Positions 21,823 to 31,930 of a DNA stretch of 64,000 bases are shown here, in pieces. The position numbers were made by a program, and so were the translations under genes. The notes beneath the pieces were generated by a model that made no database searches, was not told where the DNA came from, and saw only the letters and a list, made by a program, of their open reading frames with translations. The DNA is from Simmondsia chinensis (taxonomy: Eukaryota > Streptophyta > Magnoliopsida > Caryophyllales > Simmondsiaceae). Numbering within the stretch: the first letter of the stretch is position 1; each line of letters starts with the position of its first letter. Location of the stretch: assembly GCA_018398585.1 (NCBI GenBank), contig JAGTTD010000007.1, positions 8,067,320 through 8,131,319 of the forward strand, given 5' to 3'.

Positions 21823-22350
21823 TAAGACATAAAGGAATAATACTAGTTTTGATAAATAAGCACAAGGTGGCACTTTAAGTGTAAGGTGACATTTTAAGCA
21901 CGAGGTGGCAGCTAAAGTAGGTGAATCAACACGAGGTTGAATTTTTAAGCAAGAGGTGTTGCTGAAGTAGGTGAATCAGCATGAGGTGACTCCGTAGCAT
22001 GAGGTGGCGTTAGATGCATGTAAATTTAGCATGAGATGGTACCCAAGCATGAGGCGGCAACATCTAAGTAGGAGGTGTCAACCACCAGGAAATGATGGCT
22101 GCCACCAAGCATGAGGTGGCACAAAACCCACTAGCCTAAGCTTTCTCCCCTCACATCAGATTTACTCCTTAGCTTTGAAGAAACCTCATATTTAAATAGG
22201 AGTGTAAGCATGAGTAGTACAAACCAACTCCACAACAAAATTCATAAAAAGATAAGAAGAACAAGTTATAAGTATTTGGTGTATAAAAATATCTCAACAA
22301 AGAATAATAGCAATAAGATAAGTAAATTATTACCAATCTCTTGTAATTAA
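21823..22350 (+). repeat. LTR copy 2 (5' third only)
   Basis: Co-linear with 20100-20590, including the GGAATAATACTAG start and the GCATGAGGTGGC motif cluster (21860-22125). Matching stops near 22350. Confidence 0.65.
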
Positions 22351-22774
22351 GCTTTGCCTCCCCCATTGTCTCACCTTCATGATGTCTTCCATGTATTTAT
22401 GCTATGGAAGTATATTCATGATGCCTCGCACATAATTGAGCAATAGCCCATTACAATAGAGCAAAGATATGACCTATTAAGAGTTTCCTCGAGGAATTTT
22501 AGAGACAAAAGACAAAGCCTTGAGAAACAAAAAAATAAGAATGGGAAAAGTTCAATGGCAGCATCATTCGAAACAAGAAGCATTTTGGGAGTGCGAGTAG
22601 GACATAATGAAACAGTACTCACACCTCTTTGACTAAGGTAAATATGCGCACTCATAATAGAAATTTTGCATGCATTCATAGCCATTACTTCTATATTCAC
22701 AAATACACATGTTTCGTGGACAAAACACACTTTAGGGAGAAAGAAATGTAAATACCGAAAAATTAGGTAATAAA
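22351..22774. other. Unassigned segment and 3' interior remnant
   Basis: 22351-22655 has no recognised similarity. 22660-22774 repeats the interior end found at 21710-21822. Confidence 0.45.
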
Positions 22775-24095
22775 ACATAAACGAATAATACTAGTCTTCA
22801 TAATTAGGTAATAAAACATACAGGTAGCATTTTTAAGCACAAGGTGGCACCAAATTAGGTAAAGTAGCACGAGGTGGCATTTTAAACACGAGATGGCGCC
22901 AAAGTAGATGAATCAGCACAAGGTGGAGCCCAAAGTAGGGGGATTACAAGCAAAGAGTAATAGCAGCAAGTTAAGTAAATTACCATTAAATAAATGTAAT
23001 TAGTGTGTAGAAATCCAAACAATGAGTAATAGCAGCAAGTTAAGTAAATTATCATCAATCTCTTGTAATTAAGCTTTATTTTTGCACCTAATGTGTTTTA
23101 TTCATAATTCTGCTTAAGTAGTTAATTTGTTTGATAATATGATTAAATTGTCATTTTTCTTGAAATTTCTTGATGAACTACATTTTAAATTTATATGTGG
23201 ATGTGTTTAGAGTGTAAAAATATTATTTTAACAATTGTATCATATTTGAAGTAAAACTTTGTTGGGGCAAGAGATTAAATCAATACTAAATAAAAATGAG
23301 TCTTTTAGCTTTGTTTAGATAAGATAGGCAAATTATCTATTTGTTGTAACCTAACACTAATTTTGTGTGATTCTTCATTAAATTTATAAAATTTAAAATA
23401 TTTTATGTTGAAAAATGCTAGTTTGGCAAATTTGTGTGAGTTTTGAAAGTATGTTATTTGAAGTGTGAAACAATGTTGGAAAAACGATAAGTTTTACATC
23501 TGTTGAGTTGTAAACATAAGAAAAATAACCATGGTGTGTTAAAAGTTGTTTTGGGATGGTAATGTTGCATACATTGGTGGAGAGGTTGATTGCCTAACTT
23601 AACCGTTGGGTGAGATGTTGTGCACAACATTCCGGAACAATTATTTGACCATGTATGTGGTGTGAAAGTCAACCGACTCAAAGAAAATGGCTGCCCTCCC
23701 TCTAAATCGTTTGACTGAGAAATTATTTTTTACAAAAAGATAGAGTGAGTTTTTACTTGTCATACCATTGTTAAATTGGTTTTATGGTTGATGATTTCTT
23801 ATTGAGCTTTTAGCTTATTCATTTTGTTTGTTTTTTTTAAATGTTCCAGATACTACCTAACGACGTATCATAGGGAGCTAGATAGAATTATACAAATTTA
23901 GGCATTTTATACTGAAGAAGACTTAGTTTCCCTTCCTTTGGTATAAGAACATTTTTTTAAGATTGTACTAGTTTATAATAAAAGTCATTATATATATAAA
24001 ATTTACGATACTTCAATGAAGACTGAACGTTTCATTACTTTTGCTAAGGTTTAAAAGCCTTCCAGGTTCCACGTGTGCCTACAACATATAACTCC
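22775..24095 (+). repeat. LTR copy 3 (internally rearranged, 3' end lost)
   Basis: Co-linear with copy 1 from CATCAATCTCTTGTAATTAAG (23052) to CCACGTGTGCCTACAAC (about 24085). The motif cluster is shortened and a ~50-bp segment (AGTAATAGCAGCAAGTTAAG) is duplicated at 22957 and 23022. The copy ends in a (TA)n tract instead of GGTGTTACA. Confidence 0.65.
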
Positions 24096-24097
24096 CA

Positions 24098-24099
<2 letters not shown>

Positions 24100-24134
<35 letters not shown>
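24100..24134. repeat. (TA)n microsatellite
   Basis: About 17 uninterrupted TA units. Confidence 0.95.
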
Positions 24135-24137
<3 letters not shown>

Positions 24138-24141
<4 letters not shown>

Positions 24142-24407
24142 TTCTTATGAGAGGGTGAGAGCATAAGAGAGATGAATCATGGCCCTCCATTGTAATGGAC
24201 GGCCAAGATTTGTCGATATTAAAAAAATAATTTACGGCCAAGATTTATTAAGTATTGAAAAAATAAAACAATTTCCCTCGCTTATCCCTTCTTTCTTTTT
24301 GCCCCATATAGGGATATGGACTATAAATTGTTAATTTTTTTTAATATTCAACAATCTTGACCGCCCATTAAAATGGAAGGTTAGGATTCGTCCCTCACGC
24401 TCTTTCA

Positions 24408-24412
<5 letters not shown>
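24138..24412. mobile_element. MITE with ~65-bp inverted ends
   Basis: The left end (GAGAGGGTGAGAGCATAAG, CCCTCCATTGTAATGGACGG) pairs with the complement of the right end (CCGCCCATTAAAATGGAAGG, CCCTCACGCTCTTTCATC). The middle is AT-rich and non-coding. It lies between a TA and an AC repeat, so the target duplication cannot be read. The superfamily is uncertain. Confidence 0.6.

Positions 24413-24471
<59 letters not shown>
24413..24471. repeat. (AC)n-(AT)n compound microsatellite
   Basis: About 22 AC units followed by about 8 AT units. The tract resumes beyond the gypsy element at 29183, so the element landed in it. Confidence 0.9.
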
Positions 24472-24472
<1 letters not shown>

Positions 24473-24969
24473 ATGCAGCATGTAGATGGAAATTTAGAGA
24501 ACGGAAAGGTTCAATAGCTTTTCCTTAATTCTTATTATGAAAATAATAAAGAACAAGAAGAATATAGAGTCTATTCTAATTCTCACAACCCGAAAGTAGA
24601 AAGAACAAACAAGTTATGAAAATTAATCTAGAAATTGATTCCCCCAAAACCATAGCTAGACCTCTCTTAAAATAAAATAGCTTCCCTAACTAGACTCAAA
24701 CTCCCAATTTAAGATCAACGGTTGAGATCGCAATCCGTATGCTTTATCTAGCAATCTGAGAGATCCTATTAGAATAAAAGACTAAAATATAAAAGAGATA
24801 AATACAAAGATAATTATTAGAAACCTAGTAATCTAAAGTAAGCATCTTAACTGGTATTAAACTCTTCTTGCCCCTTTCATTCAGCTGCGTCTACTACTCG
24901 CCTAGCCTAGAGACTCACCAAGTGTCTCCCGCCAAGCTATCTGCCAACTATGAAGGCAGGGCTGCATCA
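24472..24969 (-). repeat. 3' LTR of G3
   Basis: In element orientation it starts TGATGCAGCCCTGCC and ends CTGCATTA. Confidence 0.8.
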
Positions 24970-26015
24970 TTCTCTTCGGGATGGAGAGAATTCGTCCTCA
25001 AATTCGGAAACAAATCATGTAGGTTATTCTCGCCAAGCCATGTTCCCGTGCGCCCGACCCAAATCTCGCCACACTCCAGCTTACCAAGATCAATCAGTTA
25101 AGCTTTCCTCTTGGTGGCGCCGTCCCTGCCTGGACCCGTAAGCTGCCATGGCAAATATGCGGCTGCATCATCCTCTTCGGGTTGAAGATAATTCGCCCTC
25201 GAATTCGCCAATGATGCAGCCCGATCATTCTTTTCTACAATGCGGATTGCATCTACTTCCCCAGTTTGGAGAAAATTCGCCCTCGAATTAATTCATGCTT
25301 CATCCAGACAATTTTCACTATGGTAAAGAGCAAGGTGCTTGATATTGATGACTCTGAAGGCTTCAATCCACTTGGTAGTTGTAGGAGGTAGACTCTTTTG
25401 AAGGCTTCAACCTTTTTTTATTTCCAAGTCAAAAGTCATTCTCTTGTCAAGGCTGCCCATGTAGGAAGTACACTCTTTCGAAAGTACTCAATGGACCAAC
25501 CTTGTTCTATTTACAACCTGGCACTATCCTTTTTGGCATTATAATCAAGCTCGGCTTCAATCAATTTCTGCTTCCACCCCTTGACATTCTCGAAAAAAAA
25601 AAATGTCAGCTAAGAACACCCAACATTATCCTTGTCATATCTGCTAGACCATCCGTTAATGGTGCGGAAAGCCCATAATATACAATGACCCAATGGTTTG
25701 GTTGCCGTTAACATTCTCTGACCAGGTGTTGTCCCTTTTGGACTCTTCACGCTTTATAATTCTCACTTGATGATGAATCCAATCCGGTAACGCATCTTCT
25801 AGCGCTTATTCAACCCTATGTGAGCTGTTTTCTATCAGCAACACGGTACTTGGTACCTTCTCCAATTCTTCTCCCTATTCCATCTTGATGTCCTCTCCCG
25901 GTGATACAACTATCTTCTCGTACTCACCAACTTCCTCGATGTTCACCATCTTCCACAGTGGCTTCCAAAGACAGCACACAAAGTTTTCATCCCAATCCGT
26001 CAAAATGTTAGCGGC
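24970..26015 (-). pseudogene. G3 3' interior, decayed
   Basis: No continuous frame. Short stretches look like a duplicated, shuffled RT-upstream region: for example a PDWIHHQVRI-like piece near 25760-25790. Blocks of the form GAATTCGCCCTCGAATT (25010, 25195, 25280) with nearby GCTGCATCAT repeat the junction module seen in G1. Confidence 0.5.
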
Positions 26016-26440
26016 TCAGCCATGCATATACTTCGTGGGTAGCCCTTCTTGGATTTCGAAAATGGTGTTCCACCAATCCCCTGGCAAGGCCCGACTCTGG
26101 TGGAATTCGTCATTCAAACACGATTTGCTAAAACCCATCGCCTTTTGCAATTGGCCTAGACAATCATCCAATCTCGGGGCAGGTATTCGACATAGTACCA
26201 TGAGCTTACTGACGGTCTTACTACCATGGCATGTTTGCCAAGTTCCATCCTTTGTTAGCGTCAAGGCGGATGATCTACCCTTCAGGTCCTCTTTGAGGTA
26301 TCTCCCAGCGAGCAGCTTTCAAACTTGGCTCCTAATATCCCCATGCTTCGTGAAGCTCACTTGGCAATGAGGCCATCTAGGCAACGCATTGTCTAGAACC
26401 CAATCTACCTGATATGGAATCCCCCTTGTTGGCGGAAAGA
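26016..26440 (-). pseudogene. G3 reverse transcriptase N-terminal fragment
   Basis: Minus strand. PPTRGIPYQVDWVLDNALP and HCQVSFTKHGDIRSQV match the pre-RT and first RT blocks of plant gypsy elements; after a frame break, LTKDGTWQ and a YRIPAPRLDDCLGQLQ-like block follow. The YVDD region is absent. Confidence 0.7.
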
Positions 26441-27294
26441 AATACGGCAACCTTTCTGGACAAACCACCTCTGACAGACTCCCTACCTCATCCGGCACTT
26501 CCTTCTCTTCATAGATAGGCTCATCAAAGATGGATGGCGAAGACAAATCAAGATAGGTTGGCTCATCAAAGGTAGTTTCTCTCCTGATGTCACCTATCGA
26601 TGTAGACACTATCTTGACCTCGCCAACTGAATTGGAAAACACGGCCATATCTTCCGGTTTTGGGTCTTTGATCTTCAAAACACGTGGTGCCTCATCTTTC
26701 ATGGGCAACAAGATGATCCTTGTTCCCTCAAAGATAAAGTTATAGGTCTTCTTTCTCTTGTCATGTGTAGTACCTCTATCATATTGCCAAGGTCTTCCCA
26801 ATAGCAAATGACACATTCATGGAAACTACATCACACCATATTGTCTCCCAGTACTTCGCCCCAATCGAGAAACTAGCCAGACAATGTTTAGTTACTGTTA
26901 CCTGATCTCCCTTCTTGAGCCATAACAATTTGTAAGGATTCAGATGCTCCTCCATCACCAACCCTAGCTTCTAGAAGACTTCCTCAAAGATGGCATTCTC
27001 TCAACTCTCGGAGTTGATGACTAGGTGGCATACCTTCTCGCCAATTGTACATGTCATCTGGAAGATGTTGTGTCGAAGCCATTCATCTCCTTCTGCTTCC
27101 TTAGGCGTGAAGCCAATTCGGCCGACCAATAACAAGCAACCTTCATCACCCGCTACCTCCTTTTTGTCTGACGACGCTAGCTCGTCCTGAGCCTCTTCCT
27201 CCACTATGAAGCCATCACCTTCAGACTTCGGAAATTCTTCCCAAAGCCCGAAATTGCACCCTAAATTGTCTAAATAATCAGAAGCTCCGGCCAA
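26441..27294 (-). pseudogene. G3 gag-protease
   Basis: Minus strand, two frames. 27001-27294 has the acidic gag tail and the WLRHNIFQMTCTIGEKVCHLVI block; the catalytic D-S-G is replaced (VINSES). The next frame carries PYKLLWLKKGDQVTVTKHC and FSIGAKYWETIWCDVVSMN, then, in the frame of 26319-26816, HLLLGRPWQYDRGTTHD and IILLPMKDE. These are canonical blocks of the Ty3/gypsy protease region in the right order. Confidence 0.8.
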
Positions 27295-27400
27295 GTCTCT
27301 CGCACATTCCGCCCATGGTCTTCAAACTCTGGATAGGGCTCGTGGATATTCTCGTCCGTTTCTTCCTCGCTACCCCTGTCGGCGGGTTTTGAAGTTGAGC

Positions 27401-27904
27401 TAGAGGTGGCCAACGGCCGGTTCGGCCCTGCCCCCGACCTGGCCCACCCGTGTGGGTTGGGCCTGGGCTTGGTTTGGGCCTGGCCTAGGCCCTCATGGAC
27501 CTGAGCCTGGGTGCCTATTGGGGGCTTTTTTAGTGCCTTTGGGCATTACATATAATTTTATGGTTTTATTTTGTATTTATATTGTTATAATTATATTTTT
27601 TTTAATAAATTATAATACATTTAATTTTATAAGATATTTATAATTTTATAATGTAAAATATTATTATTATAGCTGTATTTTTTAACAAGTTATAAAAAAT
27701 TTCATTTTATAAAATATATTTGTAATTTTATAAAGCACTATTATGATTGTATATATATATATATGTATGTATGTAACAAAAAAGAAAAGGAGGGCCAAGC
27801 TCGCTGGGCCCAGTGGAAACCCAACCCCGGCCCGGACTCGGATCTAAGCTAGGGTAGCAAGCCTGGGCCCGGACCCGGCCCAGCTGGGCCGGTGGCCACC
27901 TTAA
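27401..27904. mobile_element. hAT-type MITE, copy 1
   Basis: Terminal inverted repeat TAGAGGTGGCCA at the left; the complement of the right end is TTAAGGTGGCCACC. Flanks AGTTGAGC (27393-27400) and GGCTAAGC (27905-27912) agree at 5 of 8 sites, all differences being transitions, so they fit a decayed 8-bp duplication. Subterminal GGGCC/CCCGG-rich ends enclose an AT-rich core. Confidence 0.7.
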
Positions 27905-27912
27905 GGCTAAGC

Positions 27913-28096
27913 CATCGATGAATGGTTGGGACTCACTCCCAGTTGAACCAAACACAGCTCAATTTGATGGAATCTCTCTCCTTGAATCTCCTCTCGGTCC
28001 GCCGTTAAAAGTCACGCTCGTATACGTCTCCGACGGCGGCATATCTCTATCGCCCATGGGCCATCTCAGAAGTCGTTCTGAGCTCCAATACCAACT
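27913..28096 (-). pseudogene. G3 gag start and primer site
   Basis: Minus strand from the primer site (complement TTGGTATTGGAGCTC, 28081-28096) into a short gag start that parallels G1, G2 and G4 (a CTGAGATGGCCCATGGGCGA start). Confidence 0.6.
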
Positions 28097-29182
28097 GATG
28101 CAGCGCATAGATGAAAATTTGGGAGATGGGAAGGTTTAATAACCTTTCCTTAATTCTTATTACAAAAATAATAAAGAACAAGAAGAAAATAGAGTTTATT
28201 CTAATTCTCACAACTCGAGAATAGAAATAACTAACAAATTATGAAAATTAATCTAGAAATTAAAGGTGGCTAATGGGCCGAGTCGGCCCGGAACCCAACC
28301 CGGCCTGACCCGACTCGTTTGGGCCTGGCTCGGCTCTGCCCCCGAGCCACGGGCCCCAAAATATTTGGGGTCTGGCCCGGGCCCATTTTGGTAATTTTTT
28401 TTGTTATTATATATGTATATATATTAAGTTTACCTAATAAAATCATAAAAAAAAATTAGCTTATATGGTAATGGTGAACTTTATATGTTAGATGTATGGG
28501 GTTCAAATCTCACTGTTGGCAATTTTGTATCAATTTTTTGTCATTTTTTTGTAAAGTATGTTAAATTATTTTTATACCCAATAAAATCACAAAAACACTC
28601 TAGCTCACATGGTAATAAGTGTGCTTTGCATGCTAGAGGGAAGGGGTTTGAATCCCATTAGTGTCATTTTTTTGTAAAATTTTCAAGATTAAAAAAAATA
28701 GGAGGGGGACTGGGCCAGCCCGGGCCTGATGGGCTAGGGCCAGGGCCGGGCTGAGCTCCCAAGGCCAGGGCCTAGGCCCGGCCCGGTACCCCAACCAGGC
28801 CCAGCTCGTCCCAGCCCGTGGTCACCTCTACTAGAAATTGAATCCCCCAAAACCTTAGCTAGCCCTCTCTTTGAATAGAGGAGCTTTCCTAGCTAGACTC
28901 AAGCTACTAATTTAAGATCAACGGTTGAAATCACAATCCGTATGCTTCATCTAGCAACCTTGTGATCTTATTAGAATAAAAGACTAAATATAAAAGAGAT
29001 AAATACAGAGATAATTAATAGGAACCTACTAATATAACCAACTAATATAAACTAAGCATCTTAACCGTTATTAAACTCTTCTAGCCCCTTTCATTCAGCT
29101 GCGTCTTCTGCTCACCAAGCCTGGAGATTCACCAAGCTTCTCCTGCCAAGCTATCTGCCAATTATGAAGGCAGGGCTGTATA
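28097..29182 (-). repeat. 5' LTR of G3, split by a MITE
   Basis: Matches 24472-24969 apart from the 570-bp insertion at 28261-28830 and its duplicated 8 bp. Confidence 0.8.
28261..28830. mobile_element. hAT-type MITE, copy 2
   Basis: CTAGAAAT lies at 28253-28260 and again at 28831-28838, a perfect 8-bp target duplication, while the other LTR at about 24647 has the site once. Ends TAAAGGTGGC and GTCACCTCTA are inverted. An 8-bp duplication with a YARAGGTGG-type end is typical of hAT elements. Non-coding, with GGGCC-rich subterminal blocks. Confidence 0.85.
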
Positions 29183-29192
29183 TATATATGTG

Positions 29193-29225
<33 letters not shown>

Positions 29226-31099
29226 GTATATATATGTATATTATAAATATTTTGGTAAAGCTCAATGTATTAACGCTCGCCTTGCTATAGAAAAGGATGG
29301 AAAGAGATTAAGAAAAATTATGATAACCGTTGTTGTAATTGACATTTTGTTTTGATTAAATTATTACCAATTTTAAGAGGAATAGTCACAAATAGAATTC
29401 TACTTATTCCGTTAATTTCTTGTTGCATTTTGTCTCTATACGAAAAATTTTGAAGCATATAAATATCTAATGTTGGTTTGCATGAATTAATTCACAAGTG
29501 ATTTGGGTGATTTTGTGTGCCAATTATTTGAATTTGCTTGTTAACATATGTATTTATAATTAATGAGTTTTCTATATGAAAAGTAAGGGTATGGTTATTA
29601 TAACTGGTATTCTACATTTTAATATCTAGTATCATAAGAATGTGAATCTCACTAAATGAGTACAAACCTTGTGTAAATTATATTTTGATGAAATATATAT
29701 GATATTTAGCTAAATACCACATGGGGATTTTGAATGGCTCCTATATTCAAAGAGAAAATTATATTTTGATGAAATATAAATGTGATTATTCTTTAATATG
29801 TGCATCAATTAGCCACATTTATTTATGTTTTCCCATGTTTGTCTTAGATTGATATGAATTTGGCTTGAACTAGCAAATTATTAGGATTGTGACTTTTGGT
29901 CTATCAAATTGAACAAAATTAGAAAGAAAGTGGAAAAGGCAATCTTCTTAGGTTTATTATTGATACATGAAAAACTATAACCAAGTTGTAGTTTGAAAAT
30001 TTTTGGAGAAAATTTCTAAAGAATATGATCATTGGTGTACAAGCTATGTTGTTCAACCCTAAAAGTTTATTATTTGAAATTGAGTTCATAAAAAGTTAAA
30101 TAAACCAAACAAAGCAAAAGGAAAATTTGCTTAAATGATTTTCTAAATTTGCTTGCGGAGGTCAAGTAAAAAAAATGTAGTTTGATTCTCTATAAGAGAA
30201 TATGTTTAAGTGTTTGTTTATGTATATGAATAGTTGCAATTATAATACAATATACATGTACTTTATTAATGCGGTAAGGTAATGCTAACATTACTTGTCT
30301 CTTTGGATCTCCGTGAGCTATCTATAAATTTTGCTGATGTAGTTTATGTTGATGGCTGTGCCTATCCCAGTTCATGTTTGTAAGCGCATAGCTAGGAAGA
30401 AGCTGAAGCTTGGCCCCTTTTTATTAGTTGGCAGTTGATGGGATGAAGAATGCATACGTGAATATAGGTTGTTGTACTTTTTATTATTTGAGTCTATTGG
30501 CTAAACTAAGTATGCATGCGGAGATTTGGAAACAAAAACAAAAGAAAAAGGAAAACAAGGTGACATTTTCACTTGAAAAAACCGTCACTCACATCACTAA
30601 CATTGATACAACTATTATGCTTAGAAACATATAACTTACATGGTTTAAGTTGCGGTATAATGAAAATACATTTGGTTCCTGATGAGATACATGTCAATTA
30701 TTTTAACGGAATAATCTCAGATCGGCTGGTAATGCATAAAAGGAATAACTTGAGTTGACTACTTCATTCTTTTTGAGGAGTTTGTGTAATCCATTATTCC
30801 ATCAAAATGCATTATCTATTATTTTACTTGAGTTTGCTAATTGCCAAAAGGTTATTAGTTGTACAAATAAAGTAACTCAACTATGGAGATTTGGTTCCCC
30901 AAAAAAAAAAAAAAAAAGGTTTTAAGGAGATTGAAAAAAAAAAAGGAAAAAAAAAATACAAGGAGCTAAAATATTATTTTACTACGTGGAATTCTTAGTT
31001 AATGAAAATACTTCAAGGCAAATGTGTCAACCTCGTCTTATATTGATGCGAATTGATGTTGATATCACTTGATAGATTAATAACTGATTCTACTTGTGG
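29183..31099. other. AT-rich intergenic stretch
   Basis: Starts with TA/TATG microsatellite (29180-29235) and contains A-rich tracts at 30900-30960. No frame of interest. Confidence 0.5.
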
Positions 31100-31108
31100 A
31101 ATTCTTTT

Positions 31109-31480
31109 GGGAAATCGTACGGAATAAATCCCCCGGCTCCCCTTAATGTTTTTTCAACCTCATTAACCTTAAATAGACCCTTTTGGACAAAATTGCCCCT
31201 CCCACTTCAACCCCCCACCCGTACACTCTCTCTCTCCCCTTCTCTCTCCTCATTTAAAGCAACAGCAGTGATTTTACTTTACCCCCCCACCCGTCCACTC
31301 TCTCTCTCCCCTTTTCCCTCCTCATTTAATGCAACAGCAGTAATTTTACTTTACCCCCTCCCCCGTCCATTTTCTCTCTCCTGCAAACTTGTTTGGCAAA
31401 CCTTTCTCTCTCTCCTCTTTGATCCCGTTCATCCTCTCTCTCCTCTAACTTCATCTGCGAGACTCGTTCACGTCCGTTGT
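31109..31480 (+). repeat. Left terminal inverted repeat, outer part
   Basis: Inverted match to about 40330-40590. It contains its own ~70-bp direct duplication (CACTCTCTCTCTCCCC to GTGATTTTACTTTACCCC at 31213-31284, again at 31285-31354), as does the right arm in part. CT-rich. Confidence 0.85.
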
Positions 31481-31930
31481 GACCCTCTAGCTGCTCTATA
31501 TGCTACAAGATGCGTTTGTCCGGCGATTTCGTCTGTTTGCTCACTTCATCGTTGCTCTCTTCGTCGATCTAGGATTTAATCACCATTTCCGAAGGTGAGC
31601 ACCGATTTTCGAAGTTATTTTGTAGGGAAACGTATATGCGTTTATTTCGTGTGTTGCATTGGCATAGTATTGGTTAGGGTTTTATTTAGAGTTTAGGATT
31701 TTGCTGTTAGTGGCTTTGTGAGTAAGGGTTAGTGTATTTTATCCTGGTTTGGTTATTGATTCAGTGGCTGATTCACTTTATTGTTCGTCATTGTACTTGC
31801 TTTTTTGTATTTTATGTGTGTGGTGGTTGAATCGGTCTTTATTGATAGTTCTCTATAAGTTGTATGGATTTTGGGGGTGGAAAGTAGATATTGACGGTGA
31901 AGTATAAATGGTGGATGATTGATGATACAC
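31481..31930 (+). other. Arm spacer between TIR and left array
   Basis: CT-rich up to about 31570 (TTCATCGTTGCTCTCTTCG), then a GAAGGTGAGC run (31592) that could be a splice donor of a 5' leader exon. It does not match the right-arm spacer. A role as promoter and leader of the captured gene is an inference. Confidence 0.35.

Larger units (their letters stand above)
24472..29182 (-). mobile_element. Ty3/gypsy element G3, minus strand, disabled
   Basis: LTRs at 24472-24969 and 28097-29182 are direct repeats (TGCAGCATGTAGATGGAAATTT versus TGCAGCGCATAGATGAAAATTT; both end in GCCAAGCTATCTGCCAA-TATGAAGGCAGGGCTG). The minus-strand primer site is at about 28081-28096 (complement TTGGTATTGGAGCTC). 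The interior, read right to left, holds the gag start, protease and RT start, then non-coding remnants. TA-rich flanks hide the target duplication. Two hAT-type MITEs were later inserted, one in gag and one in the 5' LTR. Confidence 0.85.
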
